From: Arachnia propionica
GTDB lineage: Bacteria > Actinomycetota > Actinomycetes > Propionibacteriales > Propionibacteriaceae
Direction: 5' to 3'
NCBI RefSeq assembly: GCF_003932785.1
Contig: NZ_RQYT01000007.1
Coordinates: 1 to 64,000 of the forward strand
Length of the DNA: 64,000 nucleotides
Below the pieces are notes generated by a model that was given only the letters and a program-made list of their open reading frames with translations, did no database searches and was not told the DNA's origin. The translations under genes were made by a program, and so were the position numbers. Positions 9,381 through 17,925 of this stretch are shown in pieces. Every line of letters starts with the position of its first letter. The stretch's first letter is position 1.

Positions 9381-9776
9381 TCAGCGTCGTCGCAGCCCCT
9401 GGAACTCGGCGCTGACCTGCCCGGATGCCGCCCCGGTCACGGTGACCGGGCAACCGGTGCCGCAGGTGCGACGGTCGATGACGCGGTGAGCGCTGGCCCT
9501 GCCGCGGGGATCAGCGACGACGGTGCGCACCACACGACCGGCCACCTCGACCCGGACCCGCTCGCCGGGCTGGAACCCACTCAGCTTGACGACCAGAACC
9601 GCACGGTGCGGCACCATGCTCGTCGACAGCTCGACCCTGGGCTGCGTCGGCATCGGCGCTGACGGCCTCGCCGTTTCGTTGCCGACGGCCGCATGCGCCG
9701 TCACGGGCAGGGCCAGCGCTGCGGCCGTCAGCACTGCCGCCACCGCACGGGCCAAGGTCAGCCTCACTGGATTCAT
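9381..9776 (-). CDS. Small secreted protein, stand-alone copy of the sialidase C-terminal domain
   Basis: A 131-residue protein with a Sec signal peptide (residues 1 to about 29, ending VTAHA-AV). The mature part aligns along its whole length with the last ~85 residues of the neighbouring sialidase: QPRVELST versus QPRIELST, VVKLSGF versus VVKLSDF, and RRTCGTGCPVT versus RRGCGDACVVT. Two Cys are conserved and likely form a disulfide. ATG at 9776 follows GGGGAGAATGAC; a longer frame has no ribosome site. Function unknown; a secreted binding or surface-adherence domain is plausible. It lies downstream of the sialidase in the same orientation, separated by repeat A. Confidence 0.75.
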   Translation of the reverse strand: MNPVRLTLARAVAAVLTAAALALPVTAHAAVGNETARPSAPMPTQPRVELSTSMVPHRAVLVVKLSGFQPGERVRVEVAGRVVRTVVADPRGRASAHRVIDRRTCGTGCPVTVTGAASGQVSAEFQGLRRR

Positions 9777-9890
9777 GTCATTCTCCCCTTCGGGTCGGAT
9801 CTCAAACGACTGGGGAGGGTAGTGGGACGAAAGTGCACTCACCCAGCCCACAAAGGGCCAGAAATGCGTCATCCTTTCGGCTTGTCATAA

Positions 9891-10051
9891 GGAGGGTGCG
9901 CGGACAGGGCGAATCCACTGCGGTCACCCCGGTGACCCCCTGGCAGCGTTGTCCTCCTCGAACGCACGATCCAGTGCGCTCCTCGTCGTCCGCCTTGCCA
10001 GGAAGCCACCGCGACAATCCTCGTCACGATCCCCCCATCCGCGCACCCTCC
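9891..10051 (+). repeat. Repeat family A, copy 2
   Basis: A 161-bp element beginning GGAGGGTGCGCGGACA and ending ATCCGCGCACCCTCC, closely matching the complete copy at 38375-38534 along its whole length. It lies downstream of the sialidase gene and has the opposite orientation to the copy at 12399-12534 on the other side. Confidence 0.9.
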
Positions 10052-10103
10052 AGGCGGCGCGGACAGGCTGGCCGCGATGGCCTCCCCTGTCCGCGCACCT
10101 TCT
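10052..10103. repeat. Short palindrome related to the ends of repeat A
   Basis: A 52-bp inverted repeat directly abutting copy 2. The left arm is AGGCGGCGCGGACAGG and the right arm CCTGTCCGCGCACCTTCT, which resemble the two termini of repeat A with no interior. It ends at the sialidase stop codon and could act as that gene's transcription terminator. Confidence 0.65.
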
Positions 10104-12304
10104 CAGCCTCGCCGGTACTCGGCGGTGACCGGGCCGGAGATCTCCCCGGTGGCGGTCACGACGCAGGCGTCGCCGCAGCCGCGACGATCCACCACCAAAC
10201 GGACGGTGGCGCGACCCACGGCGTCGACCGTGACCTCCTTGGCCCCACGGTCGCCCACCTGGACGGAGACGGACTCCTGCGCGGCGAAGTCGCTCAACTT
10301 CACGACGATGACCGTGCGGCGCGGGACGTTGGCCGTCGACAGCTCAATCCTGGGCTGAGGGCGCGGCAACTCGACCCGATCGCCCGTGAAGGTCAACGTC
10401 TGGATCGGCTGGGCCGCCTCACGATCCTGCGGCGCCGCAACCTTCCACGTCATCGTCGGGACGAACCAGCCACGCGCGATGTCCTCGGCCGTGATGGTGT
10501 AGGTGGGCGGCGTCTTGCCGGAGTTCCCGGTGAGGCCACAGCTGTAGTTGCCCCTCGGCTGGGTCGGGAGATTCACCCAACGACAGGCGGGGAACAAGTT
10601 CTCCCAACCATCCCCGACGGGGTAGGCGGTCACCGGCTGGTCGGCCCGATTGCTGACCCGCACCCAGAAGGCGACCTTGTCCCCCGCCCGGTACTGGGTC
10701 TGCGGCTCGGACCTCCGCGTGATCGTGACGTCGAGGAGCTGCCTCGTGATGGTCTCGCCCTCGCGCAACTCGATCGAGAGCGGCAGCTCCTTGGTGATGA
10801 CCCGGCCGTCGACCGAGTAGGCCACCTCCAACTTCAGCTCCCCGGGGTCGGCGTCATCGGGCAGGGTCAGCGGCACGGCGATGGACGCGGTTGCACCGGC
10901 GTCGATGGCAGGCACGGCCACGGGGCCCGCGGCCAATCCACCCGGCCCAGCGAGGCTGAGTTCACCGGCGGGCAGCGCCTCGCCGACGGGATTCGAGATC
11001 GTGACCCGGACCTCGTTGGCCCCACGGTGGACGACGGTGTCGGAGGTGACGGTGATTCCGGTCGCGGCGAGCCACTTCCAGGAGAGCTTGCCGAACCAGA
11101 TGGTGGGATGGGCGCGCTCATAGAGGATCCCCAGCGACCCGTCCGCCAGGATGGTCATGGTCGAGTACGACATGGCTCCCGGCTCGAAGACCTTGGAGTC
11201 ACTCCAGGTCTGGCCGTCGTCGAAGGACACCCGGATCGTGCCGTTGGTACGGGAGGCTGCGGCCGAGTTGGAGAACAGGAGGATCTTCGCCTCGGCCGAG
11301 CCCTGCGGGGCGTTGGGGAAGGCACGGATGATCGAGGCGTTGTTCTGTGGATCCACGAGCGACCGGTCCGTGGTGCGCTCCGACCAGGTGGCGCCGCCGT
11401 CGGTGGAGCGTGCCACGTACCGGCCGCCGGTGCCATCCGACTTGCGGGAGTTGAGCATGACGGTGCCGTCGGACAGCTCGACCACCTTGTTCTCGTCCAT
11501 GCCCGGGCCGACTGGAGCCCCGGCCTGCCAGGTGGCCCCGTGGTCGTCGGAGAACAGGGACACCGCCCAGTAGTCGTTGGAGACGGTGTTGTACACGGTG
11601 TACTGCTGGATCAGTCGGCCGGCGTGAAGGCCGTACTTCAGCTGGATACCCTCCCCCGACGCCGCGAACCGCCCGGTCCACACCTCGTGGGCGGGCGCCG
11701 GATTGAGGGCGTCGGTGACCTCGGTCGGCCCCTGCCACGTCTCGCCGTTGTCGTCCGAGTGGAAGTAGACGGCGTGCATGACGTGGCGGGGATCGGTCAC
11801 CGCGCGATCACGCTGGGGCCACGCCCAGTCGTAGGACATGACGAAGAACGAGAAGATACGGCCGGTCTCACGGTCGACGACGAAACTCGGGTCGGAGAAG
11901 CCACGCTGGTCGGGGTTGGGATTGCCCTGGGCCATGACCTTGACGTCGCTCCACGTCACGCCGTTGTCCTTGGAGATGGTGTAGACGACGGAGTTCGGCT
12001 GCGGCGCATCGGCGCAGGTCCCGGGGCGGCCATCCCATGCGGCGATGACCCAACCGTTGTTGGCCGTGGTGAGTGCCGGGATCCGCGAACAGGTGAACCC
12101 GGCGGTGTCGCGGTCGGCCAGCTTCTGGGTGCTCCAATCGAGGTTCAGGTCCCGGTCCAGGTCGAAGGACTGCAGACCGGAACGTGTGCGCTCCTCGGCG
12201 CGTGCAGCCGTCATGCCCAGGAGCGTAACGGCGATGACTGTCACTATCGTCAACAACAGCCGTATGAGGGTTGGTCGACCCAAGAGGGTGCACGGATGGG
12301 ACAT
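10103..12304 (-). CDS. Secreted exo-alpha-sialidase (GH33), multidomain
   Basis: A 733-residue exported enzyme releasing terminal sialic acids from host glycans. The signal peptide is residues 1-36 (ending ARA-EE). The catalytic propeller has an SRIP motif at 73-76 (the FRIP Arg site) and five Asp boxes at 111, 183, 252, 300 and 360 (for example SKDNGVTW, SDDNGETW). The SYSTM Tyr near 380 and LYER Glu near 396 fit the nucleophile pair. Two beta-sandwich-like domains follow (about 425-520, NEW3-like, and 525-640), then a C-terminal domain shared with the small protein at 9381. It has no LPxTG or transmembrane tail. ATG at 12304 has GGAGAG upstream. No sialic acid catabolic genes adjoin it. Confidence 0.93.
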   Translation of the reverse strand: MSHPCTLLGRPTLIRLLLTIVTVIAVTLLGMTAARAEERTRSGLQSFDLDRDLNLDWSTQKLADRDTAGFTCSRIPALTTANNGWVIAAWDGRPGTCADAPQPNSVVYTISKDNGVTWSDVKVMAQGNPNPDQRGFSDPSFVVDRETGRIFSFFVMSYDWAWPQRDRAVTDPRHVMHAVYFHSDDNGETWQGPTEVTDALNPAPAHEVWTGRFAASGEGIQLKYGLHAGRLIQQYTVYNTVSNDYWAVSLFSDDHGATWQAGAPVGPGMDENKVVELSDGTVMLNSRKSDGTGGRYVARSTDGGATWSERTTDRSLVDPQNNASIIRAFPNAPQGSAEAKILLFSNSAAASRTNGTIRVSFDDGQTWSDSKVFEPGAMSYSTMTILADGSLGILYERAHPTIWFGKLSWKWLAATGITVTSDTVVHRGANEVRVTISNPVGEALPAGELSLAGPGGLAAGPVAVPAIDAGATASIAVPLTLPDDADPGELKLEVAYSVDGRVITKELPLSIELREGETITRQLLDVTITRRSEPQTQYRAGDKVAFWVRVSNRADQPVTAYPVGDGWENLFPACRWVNLPTQPRGNYSCGLTGNSGKTPPTYTITAEDIARGWFVPTMTWKVAAPQDREAAQPIQTLTFTGDRVELPRPQPRIELSTANVPRRTVIVVKLSDFAAQESVSVQVGDRGAKEVTVDAVGRATVRLVVDRRGCGDACVVTATGEISGPVTAEYRRG

Positions 12305-12398
12305 GGGCTCTCCTTCAGGCTCCAGTGCTCAGACATCAGACGTCTGAGCACGCTACTCGCCCTTTGGAACCCCCGCCACCTAACCAAAGGCCAGACCT

Positions 12399-12534
12399 GG
12401 AGGGGGCGCGGAGAGAGGGATCGACACGGTGAGGTGGAGGACGAAGAGCGCACTGGCTCGTGGCAGTCGAGGAGGTCCGCGACCAAGGGGTCACCGGGGC
12501 CACCGCAGTGGATGCGCCCGTCCGCGCACCCTCT
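12399..12534 (-). repeat. Repeat family A, copy 3 (inverted, internally shortened)
   Basis: Reading the minus strand, it begins AGAGGGTGCGCGGACG and ends TCCGCGCCCCCTCC, with interior blocks such as CCGGTGACCCC and CCAGTGCGCTCTTCG shared with the other copies. It is about 25 bp shorter because of a deletion in the right half. It lies between the sialidase promoter region and the response regulator gene. Confidence 0.85.
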
Positions 12535-12552
12535 CACCCCTTCGGACGATCT

Positions 12553-13218
12553 TCAGGACTGGAGGAAGGTGAGGATCGCCCTGACCCTGCGATTCTCGTC
12601 GCCGGGCTCGAATCCCAGCTTCGCGAAGATGGACGACACGTGTTTGGCGACGGCCGCGCCGGACAGGAACAGCCGATCGGAGATCTGACCGTTGGAGAGC
12701 CCCTGGGCCATGAGTTCGAGCACCTCGAGTTCGCGCCGGGTGAGGTCCCCCAGCCCGGAGCGGGAGTTCTGCATCATGGCCCGCGCCACCTCCGGATCGA
12801 TGACCACTCCCCCGGACGCGACCATCGTCAGTGCTCCGATGAAGTCCGCCACCTGGGCGATCCGGTCCTTCAGCAGGTAGCCCGACCCGCCCGAACCGGG
12901 CGGGGAGGGCAGGGCGAACAACTCCTGGGCGTGCAGCGCCGACACGTACTGGCTCACCACGAGCACCCCCACCCCGGGGTGGGCGGTCTTGATGCGGATC
13001 GCGGCGCTGAGACCGTCGTTGGTCATCGTCGGGGGCATCCGCACGTCGGTGATGACGACATCCGGCAGCTGGCCCGCCGCGGCAAGATCCGCGACGGTGG
13101 CCTCGAGGGCGTCCGCCCGCGACTCCTGCCCCACCACCTCATGGCCCTGCCGTTCCAGGAGACCGACGAGCCCCTCCCGCAGCAGCGCCGAGTCGTCGGC
13201 GACGAGAATGCTTGTCAT
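12553..13218 (-). CDS. Two-component response regulator, NarL/LuxR family
   Basis: A 221-residue regulator. The receiver domain (1 to about 125) has acidic pair D8/D9, phosphoacceptor D58 in VVITDVRMPP and the conserved Lys in YLLKDR. The C-terminal LuxR helix-turn-helix (LTRRELEVLELMAQGLSN, then AVAKHVSSIFAKLGF) binds DNA. ATG at 13218 overlaps the kinase stop codon by ATGA, so the two are one operon. The divergent ABC transporter at 14049 is its most likely target. Confidence 0.93.
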   Translation of the reverse strand: MTSILVADDSALLREGLVGLLERQGHEVVGQESRADALEATVADLAAAGQLPDVVITDVRMPPTMTNDGLSAAIRIKTAHPGVGVLVVSQYVSALHAQELFALPSPPGSGGSGYLLKDRIAQVADFIGALTMVASGGVVIDPEVARAMMQNSRSGLGDLTRRELEVLELMAQGLSNGQISDRLFLSGAAVAKHVSSIFAKLGFEPGDENRRVRAILTFLQS

Positions 13219-13928
13219 TGCACCACCACTCCTGATTCTCCTCGTGCCAGCAGCAACGGGATGGAGGCGGCCACCTGGGTGGGCCCACCCTCCGGGGAGG
13301 ACACGGTGAGGGTGCCACCGACGGCGGCCAGCCGCTCCCGCATCCCCACCAGGCCGTGTCCAGGAAGCAGCCTCGCACCCCCGGGTCCGGTGTCGACGAC
13401 GGAGACGACGAGGTTCTCGTCCGCGGCGAGCAACACCGTGACGCTGGCGCCCGGCGCGTACTTGGCGGCGTTCCCGATGGCCTCGCACGCGAAGAAGTAC
13501 CCGACGGCCAGCACCCCCTCGGTCATCTCCGGGAGCGGGTTGGGAGTGATCACCCTCACCGAGTTGGCCGCCGACACCGCGACCTCCTCGAGCGCAGCGG
13601 TGAGCCCCTGCTGCGCCAGTAGTTGCGGATGGATGCCGCGGATCGTGCGACGCAGCGCGTCGAGCCCGCCCTGGATGGCGGTGGCCGCATCGGCGAGGAG
13701 CTGTCGGGTGGCGGCATCCCCCTGGACGGCGGTGGAGAGTTGCGCCTCCCCGACCTTCATCGCCGCCGCGACGAGGTACTGCTGCGCCCCATCGTGGAGG
13801 TCGCGTTCGATCCGCCGTCGTTCCACCTCGTAGGCGTCGACGATGGCGCGCCGGGAGTCGGTGAGCTCGGCAATGCGCCGGGCCGTCACCGCCTCGTTGT
13901 TCTCCGCTGCTCGCCGTCGCCACCACAC
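13215..13928 (-). CDS. Two-component sensor histidine kinase (HisKA_3), no membrane sensor
   Basis: The kinase core is complete: phosphoacceptor His in ERRRIERDLHDGAQQYLV, N box GNAAKYA, G1 box DTGPGG and G2 box GHGLVGMRERLAAVGG. No transmembrane helix precedes it; the protein starts with a short WWRRRAAENN segment and a coiled-coil-like helix. The start is uncertain: GTG at 13928 is given, with ATG at 14009 or 14021 as alternatives, none with a clear ribosome site. Without a sensor domain it probably senses through a partner, perhaps the divergent transporter, or a cytoplasmic cue. Confidence 0.85.
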   Translation of the reverse strand: MWWRRRAAENNEAVTARRIAELTDSRRAIVDAYEVERRRIERDLHDGAQQYLVAAAMKVGEAQLSTAVQGDAATRQLLADAATAIQGGLDALRRTIRGIHPQLLAQQGLTAALEEVAVSAANSVRVITPNPLPEMTEGVLAVGYFFACEAIGNAAKYAPGASVTVLLAADENLVVSVVDTGPGGARLLPGHGLVGMRERLAAVGGTLTVSSPEGGPTQVAASIPLLLARGESGVVVQ

Positions 13929-14048
13929 GGGGATGAATCTACCGTCAGAGGCGCGAGCCCGGTGGAGGGAGAAAGGTAGTGCTGGCACCACCCCACAACG
14001 GGAGTCCATGCTGTGGTGCATGAGGTCACGCGCGGCTGGAATGGAACC

Positions 14049-14747
14049 ATGATGAACACCTCGACCCTCACGACTCACGACATCACCCGGAGCTACGGCT
14101 CCGTGAAGGCCCTCGCAGGGGTGTCGGTGACCATCCCGGCCGGCCAGTCCGTGGCGATCATGGGCCCCTCCGGCTCGGGCAAGTCCACTCTGTTGCACTG
14201 CCTGTCCGGGGTGCTCACGCCGGACAGCGGCTCGGTCATCTTCGACGGCCGGGAACTGAGCGGCCTCTCCGACACCGAACGCTCCCACCTGCGGCTGCGG
14301 GATTTCGGTTTCGTCTTCCAGGACGGGCAGCTCATCCCCGAGCTCACGGCCCGGGAGAACGTCGCCCTGCCGCTCATGCTCACCGGGACGAGGCGGGCGG
14401 TGGCTCTCCGGCGCGCCGATGACCTGCTGGAGCGGCTGGCCCTGCACCAGCTCCGCACCCGGCACCCGGCGGAGATGTCCGGCGGCCAGGCCCAGCGGGT
14501 CGCCGTCGCCAGGGCCCTGGCGGCCGAGCCGAAGGTCATCTTCGCGGATGAACCGAGCGGCGCGCTGGATCAGGCGACGGGTCACGAGATGATGCAGCTG
14601 CTGACGGCCACCGCGGCGCAGCTCGGCGCCTCGCTGGTCATCGTCACCCACGATCCCGGCGTGGCCAGGTGGTGTTCCCGGCTCGTCGAGATCCGCGACG
14701 GTCTCATCCACGCCGACCGGGCGCTGGATCTGGAGGTGTCGCGATGA
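14049..14747 (+). CDS. ABC transporter ATP-binding protein (MacB/LolD type)
   Basis: A 232-residue ATPase with Walker A GPSGSGKST (residues 39-47), Q-loop FVFQDGQ, signature MSGGQ and Walker B VIFADEPSGALD, then the H-loop VTHD. The sequence around ARENVALPLML is typical of the subfamily that powers FtsX-like permeases. Start at 14049 (ATGATG; 14052 possible). It overlaps the permease by four bases and diverges from the two-component system, an arrangement common for antimicrobial-peptide sensing and export modules. Confidence 0.93.
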   Translation: MMNTSTLTTHDITRSYGSVKALAGVSVTIPAGQSVAIMGPSGSGKSTLLHCLSGVLTPDSGSVIFDGRELSGLSDTERSHLRLRDFGFVFQDGQLIPELTARENVALPLMLTGTRRAVALRRADDLLERLALHQLRTRHPAEMSGGQAQRVAVARALAAEPKVIFADEPSGALDQATGHEMMQLLTATAAQLGASLVIVTHDPGVARWCSRLVEIRDGLIHADRALDLEVSR

Positions 14748-16165
14748 GTGGCGTGACCGGTCTGGCTCCGCTGACCCTGCAGCTCACCCGGGGGAGGTTC
14801 GCCTCCCGGCAGGGCGAGACGCTGCTGTACTTCGTGTCGATCCTCGCCAGTGCCATCTCCGCGACGCTGGCCCTCACCGTCATCGGCGGCACCGTGATGC
14901 TGTACGGCCGCTGGCAGAGCCCGCCCGCACCGCTCGCGGAGGCGATCGCGGCCGAGCCCGCCATCGAATCGGTCGTCATGGTCTACTTCGTGCTGGGCGT
15001 TCTCGCCACTGCGCTGCTGGTCCCAGCGATGGTCTCGCTGTCCGCCTCCGCCGCGGTCCTGGGCGCGAGAGGCAGGGAGCAGCGCCTGTCCGCGCTCCGG
15101 CTGCTGGGGTTGAGCTCCGGTGACGTGACACGGATGTCGCTGTTGGACTCCCTCATCCAGGCGGCGATCGGCACGCTCCTCGGCGCCGTCATCCACCTGG
15201 TGACCGTGCCGCTGTGGGCGGGGATCGAGTTGGAGGGGGTGGCCCTCACCCGCACCGACCTGTACCTTCCCTGGTGGGCGGCACTGATCGTGTGTGGCGC
15301 CAACATCGGGATCGCATTGCTGTCATCGTGGTGGGGGCTGCGTCAGGTGCGCATCTCGCCGCTGGGCGTGGCCCGCCAGGCCCCGAAGCCCCGCGTCACG
15401 TGGTTCCGAGCCGTCGTCTTCGTGGTGATCCTGGCCGGCCACTTCTGGGTGCTCCAGAGCGTGAAGTTGGGACGGGACATCTGGGGCTACCTGGTGATGG
15501 CGGGGGTGGGCCTCATGCTGGTGGTCGCCATCAACGTCGTGGGACCGTGGTTGCTGCAGTGGTTCGCCAAGGGCTTCGCACGACTTCCCGGCGCCGCTCC
15601 CCTCATGGCCGCGCGCCGGATCCAGGCGGACCCCCGGGCGACGTGGCGTCAGGTCGGCGGGCTCGGTTTCCTGGCCTTCATCAGCGGTTTCATCGCCACG
15701 ATGCCCATCGAGGTGAACATCGACGGCTCCGTGCAGGGCATGAGCTTCGCCGAGGCGACGCGTTGGGATCTGACGAAGGGCGTCATCGTGATGCTGGCGG
15801 CGGGCCTCATCCTCGCGGCGACGGCGGTGCTCATCTCCCAGGCCTCGGCCGTGTTCGAGCGGGGCGAACTGACGCGCTCCCTGCGTCGCCTCGGCACCCC
15901 TGACTCCTTCCACACCAAGGTCATGTGGTGGCAGAACCTGGCCCCGCTGGTGCTCATCCTCGGCCAGGGTTACGTGCTGGGTGCGGGGATGGCGTGGCCG
16001 ATGCTTCAGGTGGCGGCCCGGCTCGGCCTCACCCCACAACTCGCGGGCACCTACGTGGTGATCGGGGTGCTGCTCGGCGGGTTCCTGCTGACGGCCCTGG
16101 GCCTGATCGCGGTCCAACCACTGCAACGCCAGGTCCTGGCCACGCAGCGCCGTCGCAACGACTGA
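14744..16165 (+). CDS. FtsX-like ABC transporter permease
   Basis: A 473-residue integral membrane protein with about ten hydrophobic segments, beginning with LYFVSILASAISATLALT (residues about 28-47). The FtsX-type block ARGREQRLSALRLLGLSSGDV, which follows the second helix, is clear. The ATG at 14744 overlaps the ATPase stop (ATGA). Partner of the ATPase at 14049; the substrate cannot be read but cell-envelope peptides or lipids are usual for the class. Confidence 0.88.
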   Translation: MSGVTGLAPLTLQLTRGRFASRQGETLLYFVSILASAISATLALTVIGGTVMLYGRWQSPPAPLAEAIAAEPAIESVVMVYFVLGVLATALLVPAMVSLSASAAVLGARGREQRLSALRLLGLSSGDVTRMSLLDSLIQAAIGTLLGAVIHLVTVPLWAGIELEGVALTRTDLYLPWWAALIVCGANIGIALLSSWWGLRQVRISPLGVARQAPKPRVTWFRAVVFVVILAGHFWVLQSVKLGRDIWGYLVMAGVGLMLVVAINVVGPWLLQWFAKGFARLPGAAPLMAARRIQADPRATWRQVGGLGFLAFISGFIATMPIEVNIDGSVQGMSFAEATRWDLTKGVIVMLAAGLILAATAVLISQASAVFERGELTRSLRRLGTPDSFHTKVMWWQNLAPLVLILGQGYVLGAGMAWPMLQVAARLGLTPQLAGTYVVIGVLLGGFLLTALGLIAVQPLQRQVLATQRRRND

Positions 16166-16179
16166 CCGCCATCTTCTCC

Positions 16180-16209
16180 AGGTGGGTTCCCGCACGCGGG
16201 AACCCACCT
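16180..16209 (+). terminator. Terminator of the ABC/FtsX operon
   Basis: A perfect 13-bp stem (AGGTGGGTTCCCG and its complement) with a CACG loop begins 15 bases after the permease stop codon. Confidence 0.88.
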
Positions 16210-16276
16210 CGTCAAGATTGTTGAGCAGTTTCGCTCCTCCATTGCCCTACCCAGCCCGGACAGCCATTCTGTTGTC

Positions 16277-17152
16277 ATGGATTCGTGGACTTGGGAACCA
16301 GGGTTGTGTCTCCATTGTTTCAGAGCCGTCGACACTGACAACAATGTCGCGAAAGGAATGTACTGCAGCAGAGTCTGCCAAGACCAAGCAGAGAAGGTCC
16401 GCTATGTCAGACGCACGATCCGGGACGGCCGCCTTGCAGACCCTTGGGTGGCCACGACGCTGTGCACCAATCACATCCCCTTCCTCGCTCTTGACCTAGG
16501 GTACGTCCGACCACCTGTGACAGGACCTCTCCGCGCAGAGGTTCTTGGCCGCAACGAAGGACTGTGCGCCGAGTGTCTAGCGGCACCGGCAACTGAGGTG
16601 GACCACATCTCAGGTGGCTCGAACGACCCTGACAACCTCCGTGGACTCTGCCATCCATGCCACGAGGCCAAGCCCAGAGGCGCAATCCCCTCTGATTTGA
16701 CCCGGGACGGTGAGGGAACAATCGACAGGAGCGAGGCAAGCCGGGAGTTGGCACATTGTTGGCAGGCGGTCCTGAGCACGGGAACTCCCCTTGGCCCAAC
16801 GCCGGACTGGGAAGAGTTACGGCAACTTGCTCAGAGATACGAAAAGACTCGGTTCGGCTGGCTGTCACTCCAGATGCTCGCCGATTCCCCAGTCTCCCCA
16901 GGACACAACGATGAGAACTGGCAAAAAACTTGGCCAAAATACAGAAAGCTTGCTAAGGAGTACTTGGCTTCCAGAAGAACAATGCCCCAGACCACTCCGA
17001 CGAAGCCCCCTCGCACACGCGTGAGCTCTCAATTCGATTGGCTGTACAAACGGGAGAAGCCGTGGCTGCGCATCGCTCGCGCATGCGGCTTTCCCTCTCA
17101 ACACCAGAGATCCAGCTGGTACCGCCCCGACCACTGGGGTGATCCTCCCTAG
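16277..17152 (+). CDS. HNH endonuclease-like protein
   Basis: A 291-residue protein. Residues about 95-135 form an HNH nuclease core: CAECLAAP, then VDHISGGSNDPDNLRGLCHPCHEAK, with both CxxC pairs, the catalytic His of VDH and the final His. An additional Cys-rich segment at the N-terminus (CLHCFRA and YCSRVC) may bind a second zinc. The C-terminal half is not recognised. Its GC content is visibly lower than that of neighbours and it stands alone, so acquisition by transfer is likely. The ATG at 16277 lies six bases after CATTCT, a possible leaderless start. Could be a homing-type, phage-related or defence nuclease. Confidence 0.75.
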   Translation: MDSWTWEPGLCLHCFRAVDTDNNVAKGMYCSRVCQDQAEKVRYVRRTIRDGRLADPWVATTLCTNHIPFLALDLGYVRPPVTGPLRAEVLGRNEGLCAECLAAPATEVDHISGGSNDPDNLRGLCHPCHEAKPRGAIPSDLTRDGEGTIDRSEASRELAHCWQAVLSTGTPLGPTPDWEELRQLAQRYEKTRFGWLSLQMLADSPVSPGHNDENWQKTWPKYRKLAKEYLASRRTMPQTTPTKPPRTRVSSQFDWLYKREKPWLRIARACGFPSQHQRSSWYRPDHWGDPP

Positions 17153-17551
17153 CCACGGACACTCCCTGTTACGCGCCGGGGAGAATCAGCCATTCGAACC
17201 AAAGATTTCGCTCACAAGCGCTCTACCGGTCTCAACTTGGGCGGGAGGGAATCCAGATCCCACTCCTTCCCCGGCCGAGCCCGACCGCGAGCGTCAACGA
17301 GCCGTCTGTGTCGATACCTCTGGCACACGGCGCTGGGACTCAGGTCGGGCGGGAACCCCACGGAGGTCTCGACACGGGTCCTCCACAGGCTCCGGGCCCG
17401 GCTCGACCAACGGCGAGAAGTGCGGCACGCCTGCCGTCATGCACAACCACCTCATCCCGTGCACAGTGGCTTCTTCATCTCGTTCGAAGGTCAAGCAGGT
17501 GGGAAAGACCGCCACCGTCGAACCGACGGCAACGAATGCCACGGTTCCAGA
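17153..17551. other. Intergenic stretch with no recognisable gene
   Basis: About 400 bp between the HNH gene and the small membrane protein. Several open frames cross it but none has a ribosome site together with a protein-like composition. A weakly tRNA-like fragment is present on the minus strand near 17178-17229 (see rejected items). Confidence 0.4.
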
Positions 17552-17767
17552 TCACAGATCGCGACGCCCGAAGGGGCCACCCCCTCTCCGGGAGGACACC
17601 GTCCCGGCGATGAGGACGATCAGGACGAACAGGACCGTCAGCAGCATGAACGACCCGAAGCCCGGCTGGGCCAGGGTCAGGGGAACACACAGGACCAGCG
17701 CCGAACCAGCCAACGCACACTCCAGGATCAAGCGCGGCAGGCTCACCCGAACCAGGGGCGCCTTCAT
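17552..17767 (-). CDS. Small two-helix membrane protein
   Basis: A 71-residue hypothetical protein. It has two hydrophobic segments (LILECALAGSALVLCVPLTL and FMLLTVLFVLIVLIAGTV) and a basic, Gly-rich C-terminus ending PFGRRDL. ATG at 17767 is preceded by GAGGAGG at the right distance, which supports real expression. No family recognised; possibly a small membrane regulator. Confidence 0.6.
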   Translation of the reverse strand: MKAPLVRVSLPRLILECALAGSALVLCVPLTLAQPGFGSFMLLTVLFVLIVLIAGTVSSRRGGGPFGRRDL

Positions 17768-17925
17768 CCTGACCTCCTCACCACATCGTGACACACCGAA
17801 TGGTCCGCAACGGGATCCTCAGGGAACACTTCCACAAACCGGTGCAATGACATGACACTACGCAGCCACGGCGACGCCACGAAGTCGGCTCTTCAGCGGA
17901 CCAGCCGGGACGTTCCTGCCCTCGA

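Noticed and set aside
9833-12688. 951-codon plus-strand frame across the sialidase region
   Set aside because: It is the antisense of the sialidase and passes through two repeat A copies; the sialidase motifs on the minus strand are decisive.
17178-17229. tRNA-like fragment on the minus strand (GGTAGAGCGCTTG ... GGTTCGAAT)
   Set aside because: The D-arm and T-loop words are present but the spacing between them is about seven bases too short and the anticodon and T stems do not pair. At best a decayed remnant; not called as a tRNA or att site.
17294-17542. Open frame on the minus strand (82 codons) in the gap after the HNH gene
   Set aside because: It lacks a good ribosome site, has Pro/Arg-rich shadow-like composition and no recognisable domain.
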